This document shows positions 36,825-48,500 of a stretch of DNA of 64,000 nucleotides, piece by piece. The notes below the pieces were generated by a model. That model worked only from the letters and a program-made list of their open reading frames with translations, was not told the origin of the DNA and did not search any database. Position 1 is the stretch's first letter; every line of letters begins with the position of its first letter. The position numbers and the translations under genes were made by a program. This DNA is from Spirodela intermedia (taxonomy: Eukaryota > Streptophyta > Magnoliopsida > Alismatales > Araceae): positions 3,517,001 to 3,581,000 of the forward strand of contig LR746280.1 of assembly GCA_902729315.2 (NCBI GenBank). Reading direction: 5' to 3'.

Positions 36825-37286
36825 TTATATCCATAAACCATCTTTTAGATAACATATCTCCTTCACATAACTACTGGTCAGCGTCACATTTTCGCCATTT
36901 ATAAGGCCATCAAAAGATTCAGACATCAGTGTACAATTGCATTGAAGAATATTGTCATGTGTCTCCATTGGCAACGAAGTCTCTTGAACTAGAATTTTGG
37001 CACACATCAGGCCTGCTATCCCCGCCAATGACGGGCGCATATTATGGAGTTTATCAGGCACAGCAAAAGCAGAAATCGTCGTCATCCGGTTAACAGCTAA
37101 GGTCGAAAAGTTATAGGAATTGCGGCATTGTACTCTATCCTCGGGGCCTCCAAACCAAGCCCATATAAGTAGTGCAAGGATCTGAGATGGAAGTGATATT
37201 GACGATTGAGGATGGAGCCCTGGATGCAACCGTACATCAATCGAGTCACATCTGAGTCTACCAGCATATTTCCTCCAAGCATTCAC
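36825..37286 (-). CDS. Hypothetical 153-residue ORF inside the leader intron
   Basis: Open frame starting MNAWRKYAGRLRCDSIDVRL and ending at TAA. No domain is recognised. It has one moderately hydrophobic stretch (SQILALLIWAWFGG). It sits on the same strand as, and just downstream of, the presumed first exon of the BRWD-family gene. It may be chance, retained-intron sequence or part of an alternative leader. Confidence 0.2.
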   Translation of the reverse strand: MNAWRKYAGRLRCDSIDVRLHPGLHPQSSISLPSQILALLIWAWFGGPEDRVQCRNSYNFSTLAVNRMTTISAFAVPDKLHNMRPSLAGIAGLMCAKILVQETSLPMETHDNILQCNCTLMSESFDGLINGENVTLTSSYVKEICYLKDGLWI

Positions 37287-37481
37287 GCATACAGGGAACT
37301 ATCGATACAAAGTTAAGCGACACATCAACTTGCTGGGAAAAAAAAGTTCGCCACACGCTAAGAATGCAAAATTCGGAGCGGAAGACAGTTCTGCCGAGGC
37401 AAATGTCTCAGAAAAGCGTTGAAAGACGGAAGAACCCAAGAAGCAGGGCAAACAGAAGCACTCAAGGGAACCCAAACTTAC

Positions 37482-37900
37482 ACACGATCGACGCAGCCGC
37501 GCCCCACACGCGAAAGACGGCGCCCGGACGGGGAACACCCAGGAACCCGAGGAACTTGCTCCTGCTCTCCCTGTGGCGCGCACATTAGGGCAACTGAGCT
37601 CAGATAAAGAACCCTGGCGGGGGATGCGTCTGCCCTAGAAAATCCAGGCGGCGCCCGCGAAGGACCCGCATGCGCCAGAGCATCCAGGCGGCGCCCGAGA
37701 CCAGAGCAGCAAGGAGCCGAGAAAGGCCGAGCGCAGCGAGCGGGAGGGGAGGGCGCTGGCGGTGTGCGGGCAGAAGGTCCCCTTTTTCTTGCGGATCTGA
37801 CGATTTTTATCTGCCATTATTCGTAATAAAAAGGGTAGCAACGCCATCCTACGCGACTGACCCACCCAAACCCTACCGCGGTCCTACGTGATGCCCGCCA
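37482..37900 (-). promoter_or_regulatory. First noncoding exon and promoter of the BRWD-family gene
   Basis: GC-rich compared with both sides. A strong minus-strand donor at 37481 marks the likely end of the first exon. On the plus strand AAACCCTA (37868-37875) is a telo-box, common in plant 5' regions. The exact transcription start cannot be placed. Confidence 0.45.
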
Positions 37901-38199
37901 CGTAGGCGTCAGTCCAGATCGGATCTCCGCCCCCCGTCTAACCTCGCCGCCCTTCGATGCGGCTTGCGTGGCGGCCTCTCCCGCGTCGGATTTACGTCGG
38001 CTTGCCTGGCTGCACTTTCTCACCGCTCGACTACTAAACAGGGTTCTAGAACTGGTGGGCCTCCTAAGTTTGTAAATTAGGTATAGATCCCATCACTCGT
38101 GGTACCCAATTGGCTCCGGGTTGGCAAGATCCGAGACCACTCGGGGATACCGGCCACGAGGCAAAAACAAATCCTTCCCTTGGTTATATCAACGGAGAG

Positions 38200-38222
38200 T
38201 ATATATATATATAAATATATAT
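38200..38222. repeat. (TA)n microsatellite
   Basis: A TA-rich run with one AAA interruption. Confidence 0.9.
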
Positions 38223-38462
38223 ATTGACATTTTTGCTAAATAGTGCAAACCAGGCATAAAATAATGCTGCAATTTGTCGAGGAAATAAACAAAAGTATCT
38301 TCACAGCTTCAGAAAAGAAGAGCAAAAGAAGAAAGAGAGGACGGGTCTCCCCCTTTCTTGAATGCCTGGTATTCTCATATAGAGCCATCGCCCACCCATA
38401 TCTGCCGAGCAGGGTTGATCACACCATCCCTTGAAGATGTATGTGGAGGATCCATCAGCATT

Positions 38463-38706
38463 TGATGATGATGGTGATGATGGTGATGATGGTGATGATG
38501 GTGATGATGGTGATGATAGTGATGATAGTGATGACGGTGATGATGATAATAATGATGGATGATGGTGATGATAGTGATGATAGTGATGATAGTGATGACG
38601 GTGATGATGATAATAATGATGGATGATGGTGATGATAGTGATGATAGTGATGACGATGATGACGATGATGATGATAATAATGATGGATGATGGATGATGG
38701 ATGATG
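38463..38706. repeat. GATGGT/GATAGT satellite with higher-order units
   Basis: The array begins with GATGGT hexamers. It is then built from three longer units, each with GATAGT hexamers, then GATGACGGT or GATGACGAT, then GATGATAATAATGATGGATG. The units start near 38513, 38568 and 38632 and differ in the number of hexamers. Frames across it give His-rich or Met/Asp-rich peptides that are artefacts. Confidence 0.9.
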
Positions 38707-39110
38707 CTGATGACAATTGATGGTGCGTTGGCAGAAAGAAGACTATTCTTGCAAGATACTTGTCACCCACCATTCCTTTAGCTGGATCCCCATCATCCAA
38801 TCTTTCTCATTCAGCCACAGCCAAAGCCCGCCGACTTAATATTGGGTACTTCTCTCCACATTGGGCTTCCCCATAATGAGTCATGGGTATTTGTGATCAG
38901 ATGATTGGCTGTGCCTCTTCCATTCAAAAAACGCCCATTCCTGGGGGATCATGCTCAATTCACATGGACGAGGACCAGCTCTACAACTCAGCAGCAGCAC
39001 TAGGTACATATGAGAAGCCAAATCACACTGGTTAGAGAAGGATCATGCAGAGTATTTCCGGTTCGATGAACTGCCCACCACCAGGCGGACCAAGATCAGA
39101 CGAGACAAGC

Positions 39111-39113
<3 letters not shown>

Positions 39114-39157
<44 letters not shown>
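39114..39157. repeat. (GA)n microsatellite
   Basis: About 22 GA units, probably in or near the HRZ/BTS 3' UTR. Confidence 0.95.
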
Positions 39158-39160
<3 letters not shown>

Positions 39161-39232
39161 AGACACTTTTAACATATGCTACTCTGCTCGTATGTACATA
39201 ACTATAGGTGAGTATCTATGTATACCTGTGTA

Positions 39233-39250
39233 CATATATATATATATATA
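39233..39250. repeat. (TA)n microsatellite
   Basis: A short ATATAT run, probably in the HRZ/BTS 3' UTR or terminator region. Confidence 0.9.
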
Positions 39251-39432
39251 CACCGGGGAGGGGGAAGAGCAGCATGTATGAGTGAAGGCGGTCCCTCTCC
39301 AAGCTCCAGCCTGTACAATTGAAGGGGTCTGTATACATAAAAGAATGAGCAAGCAGCCTGTACTAGCGAAGCCGGTCGGGTCCCGAATGTATGCACCAGC
39401 ACCCCCTTTCCTTTCCTCCCTGCCGCACGGCA

Positions 39433-39461
39433 GAGAAAAGAAAGAAAGAAAGAAAGAAAGA
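39433..39461. repeat. (AAAG)n microsatellite
   Basis: AAAGAAAGAAAGAAAGAAAG run about 120 nt past the HRZ/BTS stop; as a TTTC run in the transcript it lies in the 3' UTR. Confidence 0.9.
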
Positions 39462-39581
39462 ATTCATATAGAGGGCTCACCAGGGGAGGAAGGGGGCAGA
39501 AGAAGAAGGGGTGAGGGGGTTTAAGACAAGTATTTACATGTAGAGGAAGGGAAGAAAGATGGAGGCAGAACCGGCTCGCCC

Positions 39582-42500
39582 TCAGATTACCCGGGTGTTG
39601 TAGGACCCGCAAGAACCGCATTTGTGATAGAGCCAGTGGAACCGGGCGGTCCCCTTCTTGTCGCAGTCATTGCATAGGATGCCCTGCGGGATCGACACGG
39701 AAGCGGCGGCACCGGGCGGCGGTGAGGATGCGATCATCAGAGGGCAGCAGGATTTGGGGAGTGCAGGTGAGGAGGAGGAAGGCGGCAGTGGCTGTACCTG
39801 ACTGCGGTCCCTGTACTCCTCCGGGAGCTCCTCGGTCGCCAACAGAGCGTCGAGCATCCCAAAGTAAACCTGCAGAAGGGGAAGATCATCCCCCACATAA
39901 TCAAAAAGACATTTTGGGGAAGGGATTAAAACAAATTAAAAGACGGATTTTCTCTATAATCGATTTGAACCATAAAAAGAAGTTCAGCTAGAACGAAGCA
40001 GGCAGAGAGGGGCCCTACCGCCATGTCGCCCAGAGATTTACTGCATATTGGGCATGTGTAATGGCTGCAGGTGTAGGCCTGAACACGAGCAACGAAAGGA
40101 GAGGGGGAGGGGGGGGGGTCAGTCTGGAGCCAATTTAGATGGGAGAGAAGGCGGCATTAGAAGAGGAGGGAGGATGGAAAGAGAGATGGGCAATAGGTGA
40201 TGGACCTGAAAACAAGCCGAGTGCATGAAGTGGCCGCAGGGTAGGGCTCTAACTGCTGCGCTTGATGTGAACAGAAAGTCGCAGCAGATGGGGCAGTTCG
40301 TCTCCAGGCTCTTCTCCCGGCACTTGTGCTCGACGAGTTTCATTCCCAGGCAGCAATTGCATTTCATGCAGTGAAAGAAGTCCACGCCGAGCCCCTTCCC
40401 CACACGGCACAAGTTGCAGAAAGGGCAGTGGTACACCGTCCTGAAGGACAAACGTAAGGAACCCATTTTTGCTTCAGTGGGATTCGGATGAGCTACAAAA
40501 GAGGGCCCCAAAAAGATTGGAGCGAGCTAGTAAAACTAGGAATTGTAGTTGTGCATTTGAATAGTGATCTACCATGCAGAGGTTGTAAACTGTTAAAACA
40601 GGGGTGGGTTCGTCAAATCAAAGGGTGCGGTGCAGAGACAAAATGCCAGATCAGATCCCTCCGCACGGTCAAACGTCAAGAGATGCAGTGAGCCGTTTCA
40701 AGAAATAAACCAGGCAGGAAGGCAAGAGAAACATACAAACGGGCTTGAAAACAGCATACGGAAGAGAAACTCAAGAGGAATTGCATCTTGCATGGATCCA
40801 GATTTCATAGGAATTACGGGTCACGCGAAAGTCTCTCTGTTGTCAAGAGCTACCGAGTGTTGCGGTGGAAAATAATACGACCCAGTTTAGATCCGGCTAC
40901 ATTCAGATCGACGTGAAGTTCACATATGAACCATCTTTCAAGTTTCAAGCATCACCATCGACTGGAAAAAATAACCAAAACAGGGCAAAACAACAGAGTC
41001 TGGAGGGTTCCCAAGGTAGCTGACGGACCACCGATTTCCCACTCTGGTTTGCATCTCATAATTTGGACAAAAATCAGACCCAAAAACGTTAACCCTCTTC
41101 TCCTTTCAGCGGTGGGGAAGCCCTCTAAAAAACGTTCAATTCACAAGAACAGGTTCTAAACCCATCAAACCCAAGAAAATACGTCGCCAACAATCAAAGT
41201 GCTACGGAAATTGACAGTTCCTGAAAAGCAAAACTGTGCAATAAATGAAGAAAGGTAGACAATATCCAAGGGACCTTCGATCCGCCATCTACAATGTCAT
41301 ACAGAAAGGTTTGCCTAAAAATATCCATACCTTTCATCATCAAAAAATTTGCAGATATTGCAGAAGTATTTAGACATTGAAAATCCCTCACAAGAAGGTG
41401 TTCTGCAGGTCGGCCCAACCGGCTGAACCTTTAAGCAGCGCATACACATCATTTCAGTGGTGGCTTTCCTGTATCACAAATATAATCAGCAACTGTAACC
41501 ACTTGCTAGTCGAAACAAAAAGCAGATACGCTACCTGTCCATAGAATGATCGCTGACTTTATCATGACAGAAACGGCAAGTGAATAGCTTGTTGCAACAA
41601 GCAGCAACTAGTTTACAATTTCGTTTGTAATGTTCACAGCCAAACGCTTTCTTCTCAGGATCTCGGTATGAGGGAGAACATCCAAACAAAGTTCCATCTT
41701 TTCCGTTTTCAACTGATCTTGCCTGAGGCGACTTTTGCTGAGCTGCTATCCATCGGCTACGAAAAATAAAGTCCAAATTTAGTTTCTATAATACATGGAA
41801 AACCACTCCATGTCTCAAAAAATAAGGATAAAAAAATAAATTAAGGGAACTAAGATAATTTAAGACAAATCCTATCATTTTGTACAAAAAAATGGCATTT
41901 TGAAAGTATATCATGCCATGCAATTAGTAAGCGTGAAAAGGAACAGGGATATGCAAAAAACATATATAATTAGGTTGAGAGAAAGAAGTACAAAACAAAC
42001 CTTGTCATAAGATTTTGAATGAGGTATGCTTTTCTCCGAGGATCAAGCGTTGGATCCTGAGAAACTCTTCGTATCTCTGACTCAAGTTCACTCTGGTTCA
42101 TCCGAAAGATGTCCTTCCAGCCCGGTTTGAACATATCATCTGTTTGGTCAAGGCTATCTTGGATATCAGCACCTGAACAATCTAAACAAAAATTACTATT
42201 GCGGACACTGGGAACCACTAAAACCAGCATCTTCTAATTCTTGGCAAACAAGATACCTATACATTACTATATACTTCACCTACGATTCCCCCATTGGAGA
42301 GAGAACTATAAAAGACGTGGATCATAGACATAATAAAAAAATTCAATTTCAAAACGAAAATATAATGTTAACAGGAAACCTTTTGTGCTTGTGTCATTTT
42401 CTTTTGAAGCCTGCGAAGGAGAGTCGGGAATTTCCTTCCACCATTCATTAAGCCATTCATTAAACATTGTATTTTTTGTTGCCTGCCTCCACGTATCCAT

Positions 42501-45500
42501 CATTTTATTCTGTTCCTCTTGAGTAAGCGCAGATGTTACCCATGGCAGCATTGACTGGAGCACTTCTGCACCTGTTGTCCCAATTATGCGACCGACAATT
42601 TTGTTTTGTTCTTCCACAGAAAAATGCTTATCAAACAATGGCCATAACTCAAGTTCTTCCCTGAAAACATGCTGATCCAGTGTAACTCGAATAGATTTGC
42701 ACATCCCCTGAAGCTTTGTAGCTAGTTCATTGTGCTTTTGTATCCAGTCAGTATCATCAAGCGAAGAAGGGAAGAGCTTGACACAGGCACGTTCACTGGA
42801 AGTAGCCAAGCCTAAGTTTCCATGAACTTGTGAAAATTCTGAAAGAACAATAGATATATCTTCAAAGAGTTTCTCCTCTTGTTTGTGGTCAAGGGTGTAC
42901 GAGTGGCTCACATTGTGAAGGGCCTCCTTGGATTCTAAGGCTGGAAAAACAATATCATCTTCAGCATTACTATGAGCTCTATATAGACCCCACAGCAGAC
43001 GAAATCGTCCACTGAACTGCCGTAGAAATGTTTCATCACAACCTATAAGCTTTCCAGACTCAACATCCAAATACTCCAAGTCTTTACGAATTGCCACATG
43101 AAACTTGAAGATGTTGTCAATAGGCCTCAGTGTCTGCCCAGAGTCAGATGACATGATATCAGTTTCCCAGAAAAGACTCGAGTTAAAAGATGGAACCGAG
43201 GAATTGTAAGACAAGGATCGTAAAGATTTTCTGGCAGATAGCGCCTTCAATGCTGGATTGTTGTTATTGACTCCAAGTCCAGGGACACAACAAGGCCGTT
43301 TCATATTTGCCGAGTGCTCAGATACACCGGAGTTTTCACTTGAATCCAATAGATTACACCGTTTTTTTGGCCTCTCCACATTATCTATCGTTAGATACGA
43401 TGATGATTCCCCCTTAGTACTTAATAGGCAAAGACATGCACAGACTGCCTGACTACAATCTTCTTCAATGTCCTTGGCGGGTGAACAGTCGGCAAGGTTA
43501 TTTGAAGACGGCCAACGGAACATTCCAGACTCACAAAAATCACGTGGACGACCTTTGCATGCCCAACCAGATAAAAGTGTAACCAAAGGAATGTCAGATG
43601 ATGAAGCTGCAGATAATTTCCACTTGTGAGATATTGGCACAAAAAGCATCAGAAAACTGCTTTATTCTACAAAATAGGCTACTCGAAAAGACACAAACCT
43701 GCCATCCTCATATTCTGAAGAAAGGACTTTCCATCCTCCACACTAAGGGATGCTACCAACCATGGCAAAACGCGCTCTAACAATTTCAAGGGCATCACAC
43801 ATATACTCTTGTACAAAAGTTCTCGCTGTTTCTTGGGACTGAAGTGTAATCTAGCAAGGGGAAGAATCTACAAAGAGGAAATAAAAGTAAAGGTTCTACT
43901 TTCATGTTTTCCATAGGTAAGAGAAAAGGTCAATTAATGATAGGCTTACATTAGCTTCCTCATTGCAGAAGTGCTTCTGTATCGTGTCTATTATTTGATC
44001 AGCATGTAAACACAGTTTTGAATGGAATTCCGCAGAAGATGAGTTTGCACCATCATTCTGAATGGTCTCTATTATGCACCTAAATTTGTTAAATTGTCTT
44101 TCTTCTTCAGCATGTTCGTGTGCAAATGATACTTCCCCATCCACTGCTGGAAAGATAACCTGGTCCTCAGCAATGCTGTATGCAACAGCATACGCAGAAG
44201 AAAAATCAAGGAGATATATCATCAAGTAGAGAACATAAAAGTTCAAAATATGTTGGCTAAGCCTCAAACTCGGCAACACACAGGATGCCTGACAGCCAGG
44301 TTTTCAGAAAACAAAATAAAAATGAGTGCATTAAGGGGATCTGACAGAAGATTTGACATAATTTGTTGATAAAAAATTTCAACACTAATGTTACAAATAT
44401 ATGATTCCCAAAAAATAAATTTTCTGTGATTTTCTTTTGAGAGGGATTTTAAAAGAAAACATGTTTTGAAATTAAAAAAATGGAATAAACTTTATTAAGT
44501 AACAATACGATCATACATACCTATGAAAGATGCACACATCAGCAATGAACTGCAGTCTTGCGTTGAAGGCTGATAGATCATTAAAATCTTGAGAATGTTC
44601 TATCTTTCTTGCTTCCTTGGCAATATCAGTCAACTCCTTTTTAATAGCACTATGCCAATGCAATATGTCGTTTATTGGTTGTGTTTCTCTTGTATCAGCC
44701 CCACTGCATTCAGAACAAAAATGTTTCCTTTTTCCAGCCCGTGAAAATTCACAGGCACAGGCTTCTTTTTCAATTTCACCTGTTTGCCCTCCACATTCAG
44801 AATCAATGCGGTGCAAGTCCAGAGAACAATTTTCAATGCTTGGAGACTTTGTTGATGAATGTTTGCCTTCCATCCAAGTGAAAATTACCTTCATGTTTTA
44901 TAATTTGTCATCAGTTACCTTTTTCATGATTTAAAGTACTTATCTGAAATCTTTAGTTCGAATAAACAAGGTGTACTATATGCTATATAAAAAGTGCATC
45001 AAAGTGAATTCCTAGGATATTTCACATCCCACAAATTTACACCTGTTGAAGAAGCATTTCTTCTGGAACTATCTTTTGAAGACACTTCTGCATATCTTCA
45101 CGTTCTACAGGTGAAACAGATGACGAAAGCCATGGCAGAAACTCTGCCATCATGTTCACTGGGATGCTACATAAGAACTGCCATACCAATGCAGCCTGCT
45201 CTTCAGATGAGAACTTCTCAACGAGAAGGGGAAAAACCTGTAACAGAAGGTAAATGAAAATTATAAAAACAAATTATCATAAATGACAAAACATCTGAAA
45301 ACCAATCAATGCTAGGAAATAGGCAAACACCTATCACCAGCGGCTGTAACATCATGAATTTAAGGCGATAAGTCTATTAAGAAGTGTAATCAACTTGACC
45401 TCCTTTTGAAGTGTAATAAGAAAATGAATACGAAAAGATCAAACAGACAACAGCAACGGAGGAAATGACCTCAAGCTGGCTCATTAATGAATTCACCCAG

Positions 45501-48500
45501 CTAACCCACATATTAACGTTCCTCTATTGGTGAAGAAAAAGTGAGCTGTGCGAGAAAAGTAGGAATGGTTTAGCCAAAAGGGCACAAAAAAGTAAGTAGA
45601 GGTTTAAGAAACAAATCTAAAAATGATCCTGGAATTAATCAAGCATTGACAGATGCATAAACATTTAGGCTGAGGAGGCTTCATTTTACATAGAGCACAA
45701 TCAAGTAAGACAGTAGCATGCTGATACTCCTATCATTATAGACTGTTGGAGCTGTAGTAGGTGAGTGGGCAAGCGGATGCTGCATCACAGACATGATGAA
45801 GGACCAGCAACGTAAAACTTACTGGTCTTAAAAGTCAAAACTAATTAAATAATTGAACACCATAATAATTAAATAAAACATAAAACAAAACTAATTAAAA
45901 TACAGATCATAGATCCATTTTTAATATTCGTAAATCACGTAGTATCTAAATTAAAAAAGCAAAACAAAAGGACCTACTGCAGTCTCCACTTCTCTCTTCA
46001 AAAAATTGCGGGAGATAATTGTGGAAAAAGGAAACAGCAGGCAAAAAACTTGCTATAAGGAGAGATTCTTAGCTATAAATTTCAGAAAAACGGAACCAAC
46101 TGCAGTTTCCTCTTTTCTCTTCCAAAATTGTTGGGCGATAATGGTGGAAAAAGGAAACTGCGGACAGAAAACTTGCAATAAGGAGCGATACAATGAACAT
46201 GCCAACAGAAAACTGGCAGAAAATTTGTTCAGGAAAAAGCGCACAATGAATGCATGCAGGTCCAACAAATGCTCCAAGACACTACATTAAAAGGAGTTCA
46301 GGAAAAAAATAAAAAGAGGATGCACACAGTGTCTGGGAAGCTCAGCATAAGATCCTAATGAGAACTGATGGTTTGTAGATAACTTTTATTTTTTCTGTCT
46401 TTGAGAGAACAAGGTAAACAAACAAATTTATCAAGAACTATGTTTATTACCAAAGAAAAGCTGCTCATATGCAATGGAATACAGACATTTAAACCAAAAT
46501 AACAGTAACAAGTATACGTTTATTGCCATTGATCAAATCTGTGTGGATTTTTGGATCATCATTAAGAAAAAGAAAATTATTCATAATGCATTTAAATATG
46601 AAGATTGGCTGCTATGCGATGCATTGATATGCAGATGGCACTCTTATCGTTTCTCTTATTAGAGAAATGGAGAAAAAGACTTATCACTACCATGGCTGTC
46701 CTTCTTGGCCCAGATGGTCATTGGAAAGCACATTTTTTACAATTGATGCCTCTGACCTATTTACCAGCCTGTTGGATGATATCATTTTTTTCCAAGGTAT
46801 TATGATGCAGCATTATAGATTTTTATCATTAATCTTTTCGATGAGACTCGGGTTTGCTGAAAATCTGCTTTTGGAGACCATATTATACATAACACTGGAG
46901 CTACTTGTGCAACCACCTCAAAAAGGATTCACTACTTAGTTACGTCTGACATCTGTTTAGTGGTTTCAGCTGACCATATCACCTTGCAGAAAAGATATTG
47001 ATTTCAACCATCATGTTTTTATCAGTTACATTCATATGGGAAGAAATTATGGCACTGTCAATAGAGAAATGAACAGGCCAACAGAAAACTGGCAGAAAAA
47101 TGAACATGGAGACTTCAACTGGAGATAGATACTAAACATAACTTCTATGCGCCAAATAATGAAATTAAATCCATAACAAACAAGCTAATACATATCCTTT
47201 TAGTTTTGAATGAAGCACGTGATACTTTGATATGAAAAACAGTAAAAAAGAAAAATGACCTGCTCTTCTTCCTTTGCCATATGCTGGCTAAGTGATGTAT
47301 GGATAGCACCGGTGCAGGATGCAAGCTCTCTACGGAAAATATCACCATTTTCGACATTTGAATTGAGCAGTTCAAACAATTGATCAAAAAGGTCATTCTC
47401 CCCCTTATGCTCAAGAGAATATGTCCTGGCAACATTCTTCACACGTATGTCAAGGGCTGGAAAGATGACCTGCAATTTTTAGATACTGAATTTGTGAGGG
47501 CGAACTTTTATTCTATAAGAATATTGTAATTATAATTAATCCAAATGCCCCAAAATTCAGCAGAGTGAAATAATAACATCATAAAACTTTACACAGAAGG
47601 TTCATTTTCCTACTATTCATCGGCCAGGTTAAAAACGCTGCAACTCAATGATAAGGAACATATGATAGTCCATACTCTTTTCTGGATACTAAAACAAAAG
47701 GAGCATGGTAAGAGAAGCTTTGACAGAGGAGAGGAGAGCTTTCCCTAATTTAACTTCTGAAAAAGCATTGGCTCTTCAGGATTGAAAATGCCAAGCAATA
47801 TAGGCCCAGAGTTCTACTTATCTAACAGCTGTCTGAAACATTAGAGATATTCTTGAAAGGGTTTTCAAACACATCCTTCCCTTCATGTTGCCCAAAGCAT
47901 AGCAGGAAGAAGCCAATCAATCATTAGTTGTTTTCTGACTAAAACCGGAATGAACTGGCCATCATTCCTTCAGCCTATAAATTCTTTCATACCTATCCAA
48001 GATTCCTCTACTCAGGCAAAATGACATCATGCCTTTTTAAATCCCCAAAACTGATCATATGACGCATATTTTCTCCCAGGAAGGAAACAAGCATTATAAA
48101 GATTCCCAGATAATGTGTCATAGAGCCTTCTGACTATTGTTTCAATAATCCTCTAGCTTGGCTCAAAGAGAAAGAACTACATACGAGATCCTCGCACATT
48201 TAGAACTCAGGCTAAACATCATTTAACCAGTACACAGGTGGAGACGATTTTGTCTCTCCACCTTTTATTGAAGGGTGCCCAATTCCCATTATTAGCTTTC
48301 ATTGGCCTATCAGGCTAACATGTTGCATCTGTTTTTTTCTTTCCCTGTTCTTTTCAATTAAAATGTTCTTTTTCCATAACCTTATTAGCAACAAATACAT
48401 CATTTACACTGAGATTCAGGCCATTCAAACCCTTTTAGACAAAGAAAACATGACAGAAATTTAGGGATGTTGCAAATCTCGAGACAATTCCTACGGAATA

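Larger units (their letters stand above)
33230..37481 (-). other. Leader intron of the BRWD-family gene (about 4.25 kb)
   Basis: Inferred from the strong acceptor at 33230 and a strong donor, TGT|GTAAGTTTGG, at 37481 on the minus strand. The intron is mostly AT-rich, has a 15-C run at 34498-34512 and a more mixed stretch near 35.3-36.0 kb. Other 5' exons inside it cannot be excluded. Confidence 0.5.
37901..39050. other. Intergenic stretch between the BRWD-family promoter and HRZ/BTS 3' side
   Basis: No gene is supported. It contains a TA run at about 38200-38222 and the large GATGGT-type satellite at 38463-38706 (separate entries). Confidence 0.5.

Noticed and set aside
38463-38706. Repeated units resembling an array with spacers
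   Set aside because: Units are contiguous, graded and AT/GC simple repeats; a CRISPR array is not expected in plant nuclear DNA and no unique spacers exist.
38375-38800. A 141-codon frame with a long His/Ile/Ser-rich stretch
   Set aside because: It is the translation of the GATGGT-type satellite.
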